The notes under the pieces were generated by a model. It had not been told where the DNA came from. It did not search any database and was given only the letters and a program-made list of their open reading frames with translations. A stretch of DNA of 11,950 nt, taken from Candidatus Methanomethylicia archaeon. Its GTDB lineage: Archaea; Thermoproteota; Methanomethylicia; CALHIW01. A program made the translations under genes and the position numbers. Shown here piece after piece: positions 1 to 7,921 of this stretch. Location of the stretch: NCBI GenBank assembly GCA_938030905.1, contig CALHIW010000014.1, forward strand, positions 1-11,950, given 5' to 3'. How positions within the stretch are numbered: position 1 is the first letter of the stretch; every line of letters starts with the position of its first letter.

Positions 1-1120
1 CTAGTAGAAGACTTACTGCTACTGATGTTATGGGGAGGGAGAGGGAGGGGGATATTAGGGGTACTGTTGAGGTTTTTAGGGAGCTTGCTAAGCTAGGCTA
101 TACTGGTATTAGATTCCTGAGGATTATGGAGGTATGGGGAGGATATATATTCATGGATAATATTGATGGAGGAGCTTGGATATTTTGATCCTAATGTTGC
201 AGGTATGATGCTTATACATACAGGTGCTGCTTCACAATGTATTATCCACTTTGCCTCCGAGAACCTTAAGAGAAAAATATCTTCCATCAATAGCTAGTGG
301 GGAGAGAATTTTAGCATTCGCTATGACTGAGGATGAAGTTCCTGGAAGTTGGTCCTCATATATGAAGACTAAAGCTGAGATTAAAGGGGATAAATATCTC
401 CTTAATGGTAGGAAGACATTCATTACGAATGCTGGTGTTGCTGATATATTTATCGTATTTGCTAGGCTAAATCTTATGGAGGGGGCTAGAGGTATAGGTA
501 TGTTTATAGTTGAGAGGGATTTTCCAGGGTTCCACTTTGATGGTGAAATACCTGGCTTGGGGGTTAGAGCATTATCATGGGGTACAATAACTCTAGAGGA
601 CTGTGAGGTTCCGAGAGAAAACCTAATTGTAAGCCCACCAAAAGCATTCTCACTGGCTATGGATATGTTTAATACTGAGAGAATAGGAAATCCATCAATC
701 TGTAACGGTATTGCTCAAAGAGCATTTGATGAGGCTCTAGAATTTCTAGTAGGAAGGAGGGATCCTAGAACAGGTAAATCCCTCCTGGAAAGTTATCAAG
801 GCCTACAGTTTAAGATAGCTGAAATGGCCTCTCTAATCAGATCATCAAGACTTAACGTATGGCATTGTGCATACTTGATTCAGAGCGGGAAACCATATGT
901 AAAGGAGGTTCAGCTAGCTAAACTATTTGCAAACGAAATGGTTAGGAAGATATGTATAGATTCAATGCAGCTTCAAGGTGGGTACGGATACTCAGCAGAA
1001 CTATTTACTGAAAAGCTTGTAAGAGGGGGAATGTTTGGAGGTATTGGTTGGGGGGCATTGGAGATTCTAAAGCTAAGATACATATCTGAATTGATGAAGG
1101 AAAAGGGAATAACATCATGA
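1..1120 (+). pseudogene. Acyl-CoA dehydrogenase, frameshifted and 5'-truncated by the window edge
   Basis: Would encode an FAD-dependent acyl-CoA dehydrogenase, forming the alpha-beta double bond of an acyl-CoA. The protein is readable only by changing frame three times: frame 3 from base 3 (ending LAKLGYTGIRF), one base missing near 116, then PEDYGGMG, one base missing in a G run near 136-139, then EDIYSWIILMEELGYFDP, one extra A in the run at 273-277, then KYLPSIASGERIL to the TGA at 1118-1120. The ATG at 224 opens the long 3' frame but lies in a segment whose true reading is another frame, so it is not the real start. The C-terminal domain is complete (LQGGYGYS near 970-1000). The usual catalytic EGTSE loop reads GWGALE; the glutamate at 677-679 in NTERIG sits where isovaleryl-CoA dehydrogenase keeps its base. 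The gene overlaps the next by ATGA. All three shifts lie in short homopolymers, so sequencing error is not excluded. Confidence 0.85.
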
Positions 1121-2173
1121 AGCCTCTAAGTAACATAACTGTATTGGAGTGTGGTACAGGTTTAACAGCTCCATACACATCATCCCTACTTGGAGATCTA
1201 AGAGCTAACGTAATAAAGATAGAGGGCCCTGAAGGCGATGCCTCAAGATCATGGCCACCAGTAAAGGAAGGATTCAGCTACTACTATGCAATCCTGAATA
1301 GGAATAAGAGAAACGTAATTATAAACCTTAAAATAATCTACTGCCATATTTCAGGTTTTGGATGGGATAGCCCATATAGGAATAGAAGCTGTCTTCGACT
1401 ACATAATGCAGGGGGAGGCTGGATGGATGAGTTTTACTGGAACCCTTGAAACCCCATGTAGAATAGGAATACCAATAACAGACTTCATAACATCCCTATA
1501 CGCTCTCTCAGCTATACTTTCAGCATTAATATATAGAGATAAGTATGGGGAGGGTGTGGAGATAGATATGTCGATGTGTGACTGCCAACTAACATCACTC
1601 CTCGCCTTAGCATCCATATACTGGGTGGAGGGTAGAATTCCTGAAAGAATGGGGATGAAGCACATTTTCGGTCCAGCATACCAGCCATATAAGGCTAAGG
1701 ACGGTAAATGGATAATACTGGGAATAGCAACAACACCACACTGGAGGAGGTTTTGTGAGAAGTATGGGTTAGTAGATCTTCTAAAGGAGTATCCTACAAT
1801 AGTAGATATTCAGATGAAGAAGAATAAACATAGTGAAATGGAGGAGAAAATAGGGAGGGTGATTGCTGGGAGAGCTTCAGATGAATGGATTAAACTATTA
1901 ACAGATGATGGAATACCATCAGGTATTATAAATAACGTAGCTGAAGTACTTAATCATCCACAAACATTAAGTAGGAAAATAATAGCTAAAACCATACATA
2001 GAAAGCTAGGTGAAATAAAAGTAGTAAAATCCCCATTTAAAACCTCAAAGTTTAATGTAGAGGTAAAAATCCCTCCATCCCTACCGGGAGAGCATACAGA
2101 TGAGGTAATGAGGGAGATAGGCTACACGGAAGAGCAGATAAAAGAGCTTAAAAGCATAGGAGTAATAGGATAG
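1117..2173 (+). pseudogene. CaiB/BaiF family (class III) CoA-transferase, with internal deletion and frameshift
   Basis: Would move CoA between carboxylic acids, as formyl-CoA, carnitine (CaiB) and related transferases do. The start ATG overlaps the upstream stop as ATGA, a sign of translational coupling. The N-terminus is typical (LECGTGLTAPYTSSLLGDLRANVIKIEGPEGD region). At about 1330, INLK runs straight into IIYCHISGFG; family members normally have roughly 45 residues between these blocks, so an in-frame deletion removed them. At about 1386 one extra base shifts the frame: PYRNR must join AVFDYIMQGEAGW in the next frame, which then stays open to TAG at 2171-2173. The predicted catalytic aspartate is in SMCDC (codon 1580-1582). 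The C-terminal part looks intact and complete. The pair resembles CaiA/CaiB, but the real substrate cannot be told. Two independent lesions, one not a homopolymer slip, argue for a true pseudogene. Confidence 0.85.
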
Positions 2174-2275
2174 TACATAAATCATCCTATTACCCCTTCA
2201 TCCCAAATTCATTAAGAGTCTTCAGACGAGTTCAACACTCAACATCTTAAGCATTTTATCATGTAGAGCATCTAT

Positions 2276-3223
2276 TTACTTGACATTAATATTGTTAAAT
2301 ATTAAGTTTAAAACCTCTCTAGCTATTCTTACTCTATCTTCAATGCTCTTCATGAGGGTATTTGTTACATACACTTTAATACCTAACTTCTCTATTTTAT
2401 CCTTTAGACCTACATCTACTTCATCTATTACAAATATATCAAGGAAATCTCTATATAGTTCTGCAACACTATAGGCTGATGGCTCAAGTCCAAGTCCCTT
2501 AAGCATTTTATCAGCAGGCCCCTTAACAGTAGCTCCACCTATTATTGGGCTTATTCCAATGATTTTAGCCTTTGTTTCCCTTAAGGCCTCTCTAACCCCC
2601 TTAATAGATATTATTGTACCAATACTTACAATAGGATTGCTTGGGCATATTATAACTCCATCAGTATTCATTATGGCTTCAATAACCCCCTCAGCAGGTT
2701 CTGCCTTATCCACCCCCCTATAGATTATACCTCTAACCTCATCTTGAAATCCCCTCTTAACAAAATAGTCTTGGAAGGACATTAACCCCCTATCTGTTAA
2801 AACCATTGTTTCAACTCTATCATTAGTTACAGGTATTACTCTTACTTTAATGTTCAGCCTCCTCCTAATAATGTCTGTAACCTCTTGGAGTTTTAACCCT
2901 CTTCTCAGTAGCATAGTTCTAAAGATATGTGTTGCAGCATCTCTATCACCAATTCTAAACCATGTTTCAACACCATATCTTGAAAGCATTTCAAGACAGT
3001 TGAAGGTATCCCCTCTAATACCCCATCCCCTAACATCATCAGCAATACCTGCTAAAGTATAAATGATAGTGTCAATATCTGGTGAGATGTAGAGTCCATA
3101 GATTTCATCATCATCCCCAATATTAACAATAACAGTAATACTGCTTGGATCAGTAACTCTTATAAATCCGTCTAGGAATCGAGCAGCTCCAACACCACCA
3201 GCTAAAGCAGTAAGTCTACCCAT
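2276..3223 (-). CDS. cofD: 2-phospho-L-lactate transferase CofD (coenzyme F420 biosynthesis)
   Basis: A cytosolic enzyme that joins the phospholactyl (or related) moiety from its guanylylated precursor to the deazaflavin Fo, giving F420-0; its presence implies that the organism makes F420. The 315 residues match the usual CofD length. Visible motifs: GGVGAARFLDGF at 9-20, the NIGDDDEIYGLYISPDIDT block at 34-52, FRIGDRDAATHIFRT at 89-103, and CPSNPIVSIGT at 193-203. The start ATG at 3221-3223 directly precedes GRLTALAGG, the expected N-terminus. A TATA-like box lies 20-29 bases upstream, so the transcript is probably leaderless or nearly so. The gene stands alone: no other cof gene is adjacent, and it converges on the broken CoA-transferase, with about 100 bases between the two stops. 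No lesions were seen. Confidence 0.95.
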   Translation of the reverse strand: MGRLTALAGGVGAARFLDGFIRVTDPSSITVIVNIGDDDEIYGLYISPDIDTIIYTLAGIADDVRGWGIRGDTFNCLEMLSRYGVETWFRIGDRDAATHIFRTMLLRRGLKLQEVTDIIRRRLNIKVRVIPVTNDRVETMVLTDRGLMSFQDYFVKRGFQDEVRGIIYRGVDKAEPAEGVIEAIMNTDGVIICPSNPIVSIGTIISIKGVREALRETKAKIIGISPIIGGATVKGPADKMLKGLGLEPSAYSVAELYRDFLDIFVIDEVDVGLKDKIEKLGIKVYVTNTLMKSIEDRVRIAREVLNLIFNNINVK

Positions 3224-3242
3224 ATAGATAAGTTGTTCTATT

Positions 3243-3252
3243 GTTTTTAAAG
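3243..3252 (-). promoter_or_regulatory. TATA-like box of cofD
   Basis: Reading on the minus strand, CTTTAAAAAC lies 20-29 bases before the cofD ATG. At the usual archaeal spacing of about 25 bases from box to transcription start, initiation would fall at or just before the ATG, and no Shine-Dalgarno sequence is seen. This points to a leaderless message. Inferred from sequence alone. Confidence 0.5.
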
Positions 3253-3427
3253 TTTAAAATAAGCTTACATATTGAGTTTATTATCTATAAGCCTAGATTC
3301 CCTTTACTCTCTAACGTTTTCAATGCTTGAAGTCCTATTGTCCTGCTAGCTTACTTATGGTGAATCCATGGTTAGGATTGCCTTATTAAGTAATAGTATG
3401 TGATAGCTTAATGTAGCTTTTAACTTA

Positions 3428-4465
3428 TTATCTAATCCATCCAGGTACTCCGCATAGATATAGGATTGCGAAGAGTGGTAGTGCAAGTAGTTTTCTTGAG
3501 GTTGTTAGTTTGGAGAAATCGTCTAGTGGTCCTGGATGAGGATATAGTGAAAACAGAAGCATTATCATGGCCATTAGCGGATACCCTATAAGGAATGTTA
3601 TCCATGCAATAATTATGGATATTATTTGATGTTTTCTACCTCCAAATAATGCTCTTGCAACATGTCCCCCATCAAGTGAGCCTGCCGGCATTAGGTTAAG
3701 CATTGTTATAATCATTCCAACCCATGATGCGAAAGCTACAGGATGCATTATTAATATATGGTCCTTAGGGATTTTCAGCATAATACCTGTAATAAGCTCA
3801 AATAGTATTGGTGTTGGATAAAATACAATTCTCTCCATTGGTGCTTCAGCTCTAGGTATGAGATATGACATTGATATCCCTATAAATGCAAACAATATTG
3901 AAACTATGAATCCGAGAATTGGTCCTGCAGCCCCAAGATCGTAGAGTGCATCACGATTAGGTGGTGTTTCCTTATTAACTATTACTGCTCCAAGTGTTCC
4001 CAGAAAGAATGGTACTGGTATAAAGTATGGTGGTGATGTCTGTATATTCCACCTCCCCGCAGCTAATTTATGCCCAAGCTCATGCAGTCCTATTATCATC
4101 ATTATAGCTATTGAAAATGATAAGGCGCCTATGAAGGGATTACTCATCAATCCTACTTCAAAGAGGGGTATGGAGAGATTGTAGCCTACAAAGGTTGTTG
4201 TTGCTATCGTTAAGATAAGTAAAGCTATATTTATATATGTTTTACTCGGCTTCACTCTAGGTTTAGGCATTATGATAAGCCTAAGTCTATCCTTAAAACT
4301 TCTAAGATAAACTGTAAGTCCATACTGTTTAAGATATTCATATACTTTAAGAAACGAATTCTTAACATCCCCTAAAGGCTGAACATAAAATATAGTTGTG
4401 TCTCCATGTACTTCAAACTCCTCAACAATAAAATAATTAGTAATAATCCCCCAGGTACCCTCCAC
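3428..4465 (-). CDS. Site-2-type membrane metalloprotease (peptidase family M50)
   Basis: An intramembrane zinc protease of the S2P family, which cleaves membrane-anchored proteins such as anti-sigma or regulatory factors; the substrate here is unknown. The 345-residue protein starts with about 70 soluble residues, followed by several hydrophobic segments. The zinc motif HELGH is at 128-132 (ligands H128 and H132, catalytic E129) inside a membrane segment. The third ligand is D265 in the second signature NLMPAGSLDGG (257-267). No PDZ or CBS domain is visible. The start is GTG (4463-4465): an in-frame stop lies just upstream, and the overlapping ATG one base earlier is out of frame. A GGTGA element lies 7 bases upstream of the GTG, with a TATA-like box beyond it. 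The nearest gene upstream is far away, so it is probably monocistronic. It looks intact. Confidence 0.92.
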   Translation of the reverse strand: MEGTWGIITNYFIVEEFEVHGDTTIFYVQPLGDVKNSFLKVYEYLKQYGLTVYLRSFKDRLRLIIMPKPRVKPSKTYINIALLILTIATTTFVGYNLSIPLFEVGLMSNPFIGALSFSIAIMMIIGLHELGHKLAAGRWNIQTSPPYFIPVPFFLGTLGAVIVNKETPPNRDALYDLGAAGPILGFIVSILFAFIGISMSYLIPRAEAPMERIVFYPTPILFELITGIMLKIPKDHILIMHPVAFASWVGMIITMLNLMPAGSLDGGHVARALFGGRKHQIISIIIAWITFLIGYPLMAMIMLLFSLYPHPGPLDDFSKLTTSRKLLALPLFAILYLCGVPGWIR

Positions 4466-4495
4466 ATCTATTCACCAATTAGTATTACAGAATTG

Positions 4496-4508
4496 AATAA
4501 AAATTTAA
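4496..4508 (-). promoter_or_regulatory. TATA-like box of the M50 protease gene
   Basis: On the minus strand TTAAATTTTTATT lies about 31-43 bases before the GTG start. A start of transcription some 26 bases from its centre would leave a leader of roughly 10 bases, just enough to include the GGTGA at 4472-4476. A second AT-rich box (ATATATAAG on the minus strand, near 4524-4533) could serve a longer leader. Confidence 0.4.
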
Positions 4509-4827
4509 CTCTAAAATCCTCTACTTATATATCTTCAATTCTTACCCATAAACTGTAGAAGACCTGGAAAGATTAAGCCTTTAATATTAACTTTTCAAAC
4601 ATAACTGCAGCCTTAAGACTTGGCTCAGAGTAGAGAAATAATTAGCTGGGCCTCATGATTTGATGAAAATAGAAGCATTTTAAGATTGAGAAATTGCAAT
4701 TAAGAAATACATTTAAAATTCATGAGATTAGTAATAGCTTTAGATGTTATGTTTAAAACGGCGCATCATCTACATTTTAAGTAAATGTTAAAAATAAGTT
4801 AGGAAATGGAAGATTAAACTTGGGGAT
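4509..4827. other. Non-coding stretch between the protease promoter and the aminotransferase remnant
   Basis: AT-rich, with stops in all frames. I see no recognisable gene remnant, tRNA or repeat here. The part nearest the protease gene may hold regulatory sequence, as noted for the alternative TATA-like box. Confidence 0.5.
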
Positions 4828-5275
4828 TTAAACCTCTCTTTCCACTGCTTTTATGGCCTCTACAAATATTTCGATTTCTTTGCCGACTAGTTTCTCTGTG
4901 ATTATGAGTGGCAGTAAAAACTATAACGTTGGTGTAGTGTCCTGTCTTCTAGATTAGTAGCCCTTCTTGAAACACTTCATCTGGATGTTTTCTACTATTT
5001 CCTTTTATGGTTCCCTTGTTTTTCGCAAATTCCACTCCAATCATTAATCCTTTCCATCTAACCTCCCCTATGTATTTGGCTTCCTATCAGGTCTTTTAAT
5101 TGTTTCAGCATTCGTCTCCCATTTTTTCAGCATGCCCCAGTAGCTTCTCCTCTTGTATGTAGTTTATTGCTACTAAGGCCTACTGCCATAGCGAGCAATG
5201 TCCTCCAAATGTGCTCCAGGCCCTCATACATTAAGCTTTTTGTGATAGATGCAAGCCGCTAGGGGGAAGCCTACT
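4828..5275 (-). pseudogene. Class III (PLP-dependent) aminotransferase, decayed C-terminal part
   Basis: Reading on the minus strand, pieces of a 4-aminobutyrate-type class III aminotransferase appear in family order but in different frames: GFPLAACI (near 5271-5248), PGAH (near 5220), STFGGH (near 5215-5198), ALVAINYIQEEKLLGHAEKM (near 5183-5124), YIGEVRWKGLMIGVEFAKNK, GHYTNV, and finally LPLIITEKLVGKEIEIFV to VEREV and TAA at 4828-4830. In the main frame there are at least six stops between the STFGG and GHYTNV blocks, and at least two frameshifts. The part with the PLP lysine and the N-terminal half is missing. This is an old, unambiguous pseudogene. It lies about 75 bases downstream of the iron-sulphur operon on the same strand, so it may once have been co-transcribed with it. 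The original substrate cannot be inferred. Confidence 0.8.
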
Positions 5276-5348
5276 CTCCAAATAGCATCTCCATAAGGGA
5301 ATCGAAACACTAAGCCTTAAATTATGGTTTTCATTACATGTTTTTGTC

Positions 5349-5684
5349 TTACTTTCCTTGGTATTTCAATCTTAGTTTGTAAATGATTTTCACAATTTCC
5401 TTTCTTTCAGGAAATTCGATGGCTTCCATGGGGCAAAGTTGAGCACATGCAGAGCATCCAACAACACAGTTGAATGGATTTTCAACTTTTGGTCTTTTCT
5501 TCAGTTTATTCCATTTACTGGTAGAGGTGCTATCAGGATTGGGGTTCTCCTCAACAATGTATACACCATTTCTACAAAAGTTTACACAAGTGAGGCATCC
5601 GCTACATTTATCTTTATTGATTTTTGGAAACCATGGTATTTCTTCACGTGGAATCCCCATGTATAATCTTCCCATTTTACTCAC
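5349..5684 (-). CDS. Two-cluster [4Fe-4S] ferredoxin-like protein with an IPWFP N-terminal motif
   Basis: A small (111 residues) soluble electron carrier predicted to bind two [4Fe-4S] clusters. The N-terminal PREEIPWFPKI motif is typical of a family of archaeal and bacterial dicluster proteins that read PREKIPWYPTI. The first cluster motif is CSGCLTCVNFC; the second, CVVGCSACAQLCP, with the extra glycine spacing of this family. A charged insert rich in Ser, Thr and Lys separates them, longer than usual. The C-terminus EFPERKEIVKIIYKL also matches the family. The start is GTG at 5682-5684, with AGGA upstream; an ATG three codons downstream is possible. It follows its cysteine-poor paralogue by 12 bases and is the last intact gene of the operon. 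The electron partner is unknown; the HdrA-like first gene suggests flavin- or thiol-linked redox chemistry. Confidence 0.85.
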   Translation of the reverse strand: MSKMGRLYMGIPREEIPWFPKINKDKCSGCLTCVNFCRNGVYIVEENPNPDSTSTSKWNKLKKRPKVENPFNCVVGCSACAQLCPMEAIEFPERKEIVKIIYKLRLKYQGK

Positions 5685-5696
5685 TCATAACTTTTC

Positions 5697-6008
5697 CTAA
5701 GGTCTCTTCATAGTTGTTGTTCTTCCAGTTAAATCAGAGTAAACCCATATTTTCCTAGCTTTCTTCAACATTTCTCTTAGTTCATCCTTGGAAGAATACG
5801 TTATTACCCCAATAGGACAAACCCACCCGTAAGCTTTGCATCTTATTACGTAGTTTTCAGGTTTTACTACCAATGGCCCCCCATTAACAACTGCGAAAAC
5901 ATCATGTTTATAGTGGTGAATGCCATAACCATTGCATTGGCTGAGGTCTATCATAGGAAACCATGTCATTCCGCTTCGAGGCATCCCTAAGCATGTTTGT
6001 ATATTCAT
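5697..6008 (-). CDS. Ferredoxin-like paralogue that has lost most cluster cysteines
   Basis: Paralogue of the downstream ferredoxin: MPRSGMTWFPMID matches its PREEIPWFPKI region, and the tail PIGVITYSSKDELREMLK matches PMEAIEFPERKEIVKII. The cluster motifs are ruined. The first site reads CNGYGIHHYKHDVF, keeping only the first Cys and two residues shorter than the paralogue; the second reads YVIRCKAYGWVCP where CxxxCxxCxxxC is expected, so two Cys have become Tyr (TAC codons). Of eight expected ligands three remain. The frame is otherwise fully open. I chose the ATG at 6006-6008 because it matches the paralogue's length; a TTG at 6024-6026 would add six residues. The gap to the HdrA-like gene is short. 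It is either an early pseudogene still in frame or a protein kept for a role without clusters. Neither can be decided from sequence alone. Confidence 0.7.
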   Translation of the reverse strand: MNIQTCLGMPRSGMTWFPMIDLSQCNGYGIHHYKHDVFAVVNGGPLVVKPENYVIRCKAYGWVCPIGVITYSSKDELREMLKKARKIWVYSDLTGRTTTMKRP

Positions 6009-6031
6009 TTTCAACCATCTATTCAAGTCTT

Positions 6032-6412
6032 CTATTTCTTTAAGACTTGTTCAACTGCCTCTTGCACCCTTTTCATAGCCTCCTCTGTCGACATATTCCT
6101 AAGGTCAAGTGGAATTAGTTGTTTATCCATATCAAGCCCCTTTTCTTTAAATACATCCTTAAACATCTTCTTTTGCATTCTAGGGTCACATCCACCAATA
6201 ATGTAAATAATGTTTGTTTCCCCATCTCTCAAATACTCCTTTAAGAACCTATCACCATCATCAACGCATAGTTGTGGATGAACTATAGCATATTCTACGT
6301 CAAGTTCGTTCCTAACAAAGTTTATCAACTTCCACAACTCCAACTTTGCAAATCCTGGGCATTCACCCGTACAGAAACACATTATGAATCTAGGAAGATT
6401 CTTCCCACTCAT
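6032..6412 (-). CDS. Stand-alone HdrA N-terminal-like iron-sulphur domain protein
   Basis: A 126-residue protein resembling the N-terminal domain of heterodisulfide reductase subunit A, which binds a [4Fe-4S] cluster. Aligned features: FIMCFCTGECPG (C12, C14) for the HdrA VCHCG start, QLCVDDGD (C49) for the YMCSDxGQ element, and GGCDPRMQ (C75) for the CSPRMHE element; C18 is extra. After this domain HdrA continues with a large FAD domain and ferredoxin domains; here the protein simply ends, and two separate ferredoxin-like genes follow on the same strand. The ATG at 6410-6412 is chosen because AGGAGGTG lies 8 bases upstream; another ATG four bases earlier is out of frame. A strong TATA-like box precedes it. 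It is probably a soluble cytosolic electron-transfer protein. Function is inferred from the fold only; it could also be a regulatory or scaffold subunit. Confidence 0.75.
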   Translation of the reverse strand: MSGKNLPRFIMCFCTGECPGFAKLELWKLINFVRNELDVEYAIVHPQLCVDDGDRFLKEYLRDGETNIIYIIGGCDPRMQKKMFKDVFKEKGLDMDKQLIPLDLRNMSTEEAMKRVQEAVEQVLKK

Positions 6413-6420
6413 ACATTATT

Positions 6421-6428
6421 CACCTCCT
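6421..6428 (-). promoter_or_regulatory. Strong Shine-Dalgarno site of the HdrA-like gene
   Basis: Minus-strand AGGAGGTG, fully complementary to the 16S rRNA tail, ends 8 bases before the ATG at 6412. It selects this ATG over the out-of-frame ATG at 6414-6416, which is only 4 bases from the site. It is by far the best ribosome binding site in the window, suggesting good expression of this operon. Confidence 0.8.
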
Positions 6429-6445
6429 AGGGCTGGTTTGAATCG

Positions 6446-6460
6446 ATATATTTAAATTTA
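6446..6460 (-). promoter_or_regulatory. TATA-like promoter of the iron-sulphur operon
   Basis: Minus-strand TAAATTTAAATATAT, centred about 41 bases before the ATG at 6412. Archaeal spacing puts the transcription start near 6427, leaving a short leader that just includes the Shine-Dalgarno site. No other promoter is visible before the two downstream genes, so the three are probably one transcript. Confidence 0.55.
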
Positions 6461-6591
6461 TCGCTCTATCCTCTATCTACTCCTTTGCAATGGAGGAAAA
6501 GATAACACACAACACTAAGAAACTCAACATATTGCAAGTAAGCCCGAACAGCAGTCAACCACGATTCAAAACCATAAACCCACATCCATAG

Positions 6592-6825
6592 CCATCAAGT
6601 AGGCTAAGCAGAAACCCACCACACCCAATCAAGCACCCATCAACAGCCATCCAATCCATAAACCAAGAATGCGTTTATTGCTTAAGCAAACTTGGCTTGA
6701 TGAATGCAGTTAACACTGCAAAATTCAAACCATCGTCTAGGTTTAAGCATCCTTTGAGGTTTGAGGCTTGCAGCTTTCTTATGAATAAGCATAGCTTGTC
6801 TGTTGAGGATTGGGGTTTTGGATGA
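6592..6825 (+). pseudogene. Unrecognised gene remnant, continuing in other frames to about 7030
   Basis: An open stretch of about 77 codons ends at TGA 6823-6825, with the more protein-like part from about 6670 (CVYCLSKLGLMN ... FKHPLRFEACSFL ... SLSVEDW). A one-base shift near the end continues it as LDDLLDMLMMFPIGYCLGRH and then DSRIEFRFLRYRHQF to about 6930; another shift gives SGLRRALRLYDSVWYNVSNQ and HLTKWVEQHR to about 7020. The chain of frames suggests one degraded gene with at least two frameshifts. The family is not recognised; a degraded transposase or DNA-binding protein would fit the basic helical texture, but no catalytic motif supports that. Confidence 0.3.
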
Positions 6826-7447
6826 TCTTTTGGATATGTTAATGATGTTTCCAATAGGTTATTGCTTGGGTAGGCATGATGATTCTAGAATTGAGTTTAG
6901 ATTTCTCCGTTACAGGCATCAGTTTCTAGGTCTGGGCTTCGTAGGGCTTTGAGACTCTATGATTCTGTCTGGTATAATGTCTCCAATCAATATCATCTTA
7001 CAAAATGGGTAGAGCAGCATAGAACCGGTAACCATCGAAGGGGTTATAAATAAAGAGAAATAGGTTATTGTAAGAAGCAGATTGAATGAAATTAAAAGCC
7101 ATGCCCGAGAATGTATCAGGTTTTAAGATAATTGCAGAACTCCAGAGCAAGTAAGCTGTTTACATGGATTTAATTAAGGAGGGGGTAAGAAGAAGATGTC
7201 TGGCGATAAGTGAAAGAAGCTTAGATTATTACCTTAAATAGCCTTGTAAGGTAAAAAATTAGTTGAACTTAAGAATGTTGGAAGAGCTAGAGGAAAAAAG
7301 GGAAGTAAAGCTAAAGATTCCAGCGAATGGATCTAGCCTTTTAAAATATCCAAGCTATTTATAATCTAAGAGTAAATTTTAAATGAAGTGGGTTTGTGAG
7401 TTGGAAAGTTATCCTTTTAAGGGCAAAGAAGGATTTTTGGAATGCTT

Positions 7448-7609
7448 ATGAAATTTCAGTTCGGCTTAATACTAGTACAAAGAGAAATGACGTTGATCCC
7501 TCAGTATTTAGTCACATTTTGCATCATCATTGGCATGCTTTTTAGCATGTTATACTTTCCATATACCCATGTTACTGTGCTTGCTGGGCAATATTCTGCT
7601 GAGGCCTGA
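7448..7609 (+). other. Possible 53-residue membrane peptide or remnant
   Basis: ATG to TGA open frame with a basic start (MKFQFGLILVQREM) and a hydrophobic segment at about 20-37 (YLVTFCIIIGMLFSMLYF), followed by a short polar tail. It could be the N-terminal anchor of a lost secreted or membrane protein. A second open frame overlaps the same bases (7387-7551, WKVILLRAKKDFWNAYEISV then TKRNDVDPSVFSH), so at most one is real. No Shine-Dalgarno site and no recognised family. Low confidence. Confidence 0.2.
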
Positions 7610-7921
7610 GCGTGTTAACCGCTAGATCAAAGGATCTGCTGTCGGCAATCTTGATGAAATAAAAGCTCAGTTGTTAAGCTTTTAAGGGAATTAGGCAGGA
7701 AGTCGGTGAGACGGTTAAAGACGCTAGAGGATACGTAGTGTATACCTAATCTTTTTCCGAAAAACCTGAGTTATTATGCACTTCTCTCTTTTTTTCTAAG
7801 TCATATTACATCATTTCTTAGAAAGTACTCTCACCTAATTAAGTGTAGATACCGTACATATCAACACTTAGCCCAGAGCCCGAAAACTAATAAGAACACT
7901 AAGCTTAAGTGCTGTTCAGAT

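Noticed and set aside
224..290. ATG at 224 as the true start of the acyl-CoA dehydrogenase
   Set aside because: The bases before about 275 encode the expected family sequence (HTGAASQCIIHFASENLK) in a different frame; this ATG only exists because of the frameshift in the A run.
93..423. Minus-strand open frames at 93-290 and 232-423
   Set aside because: They are antisense to clear acyl-CoA dehydrogenase sequence and have no recognisable product.
4815..4840. tRNA-like GGTTTAAATCCCC on the minus strand
   Set aside because: It resembles a T-arm but no acceptor, D or anticodon arms fit around it, and it overlaps the end of the aminotransferase remnant.
5439..6206. Plus-strand open frames at 5439-5666, 5470-5700 and 5997-6206
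   Set aside because: Antisense shadows of the iron-sulphur operon, whose minus-strand products match known families.
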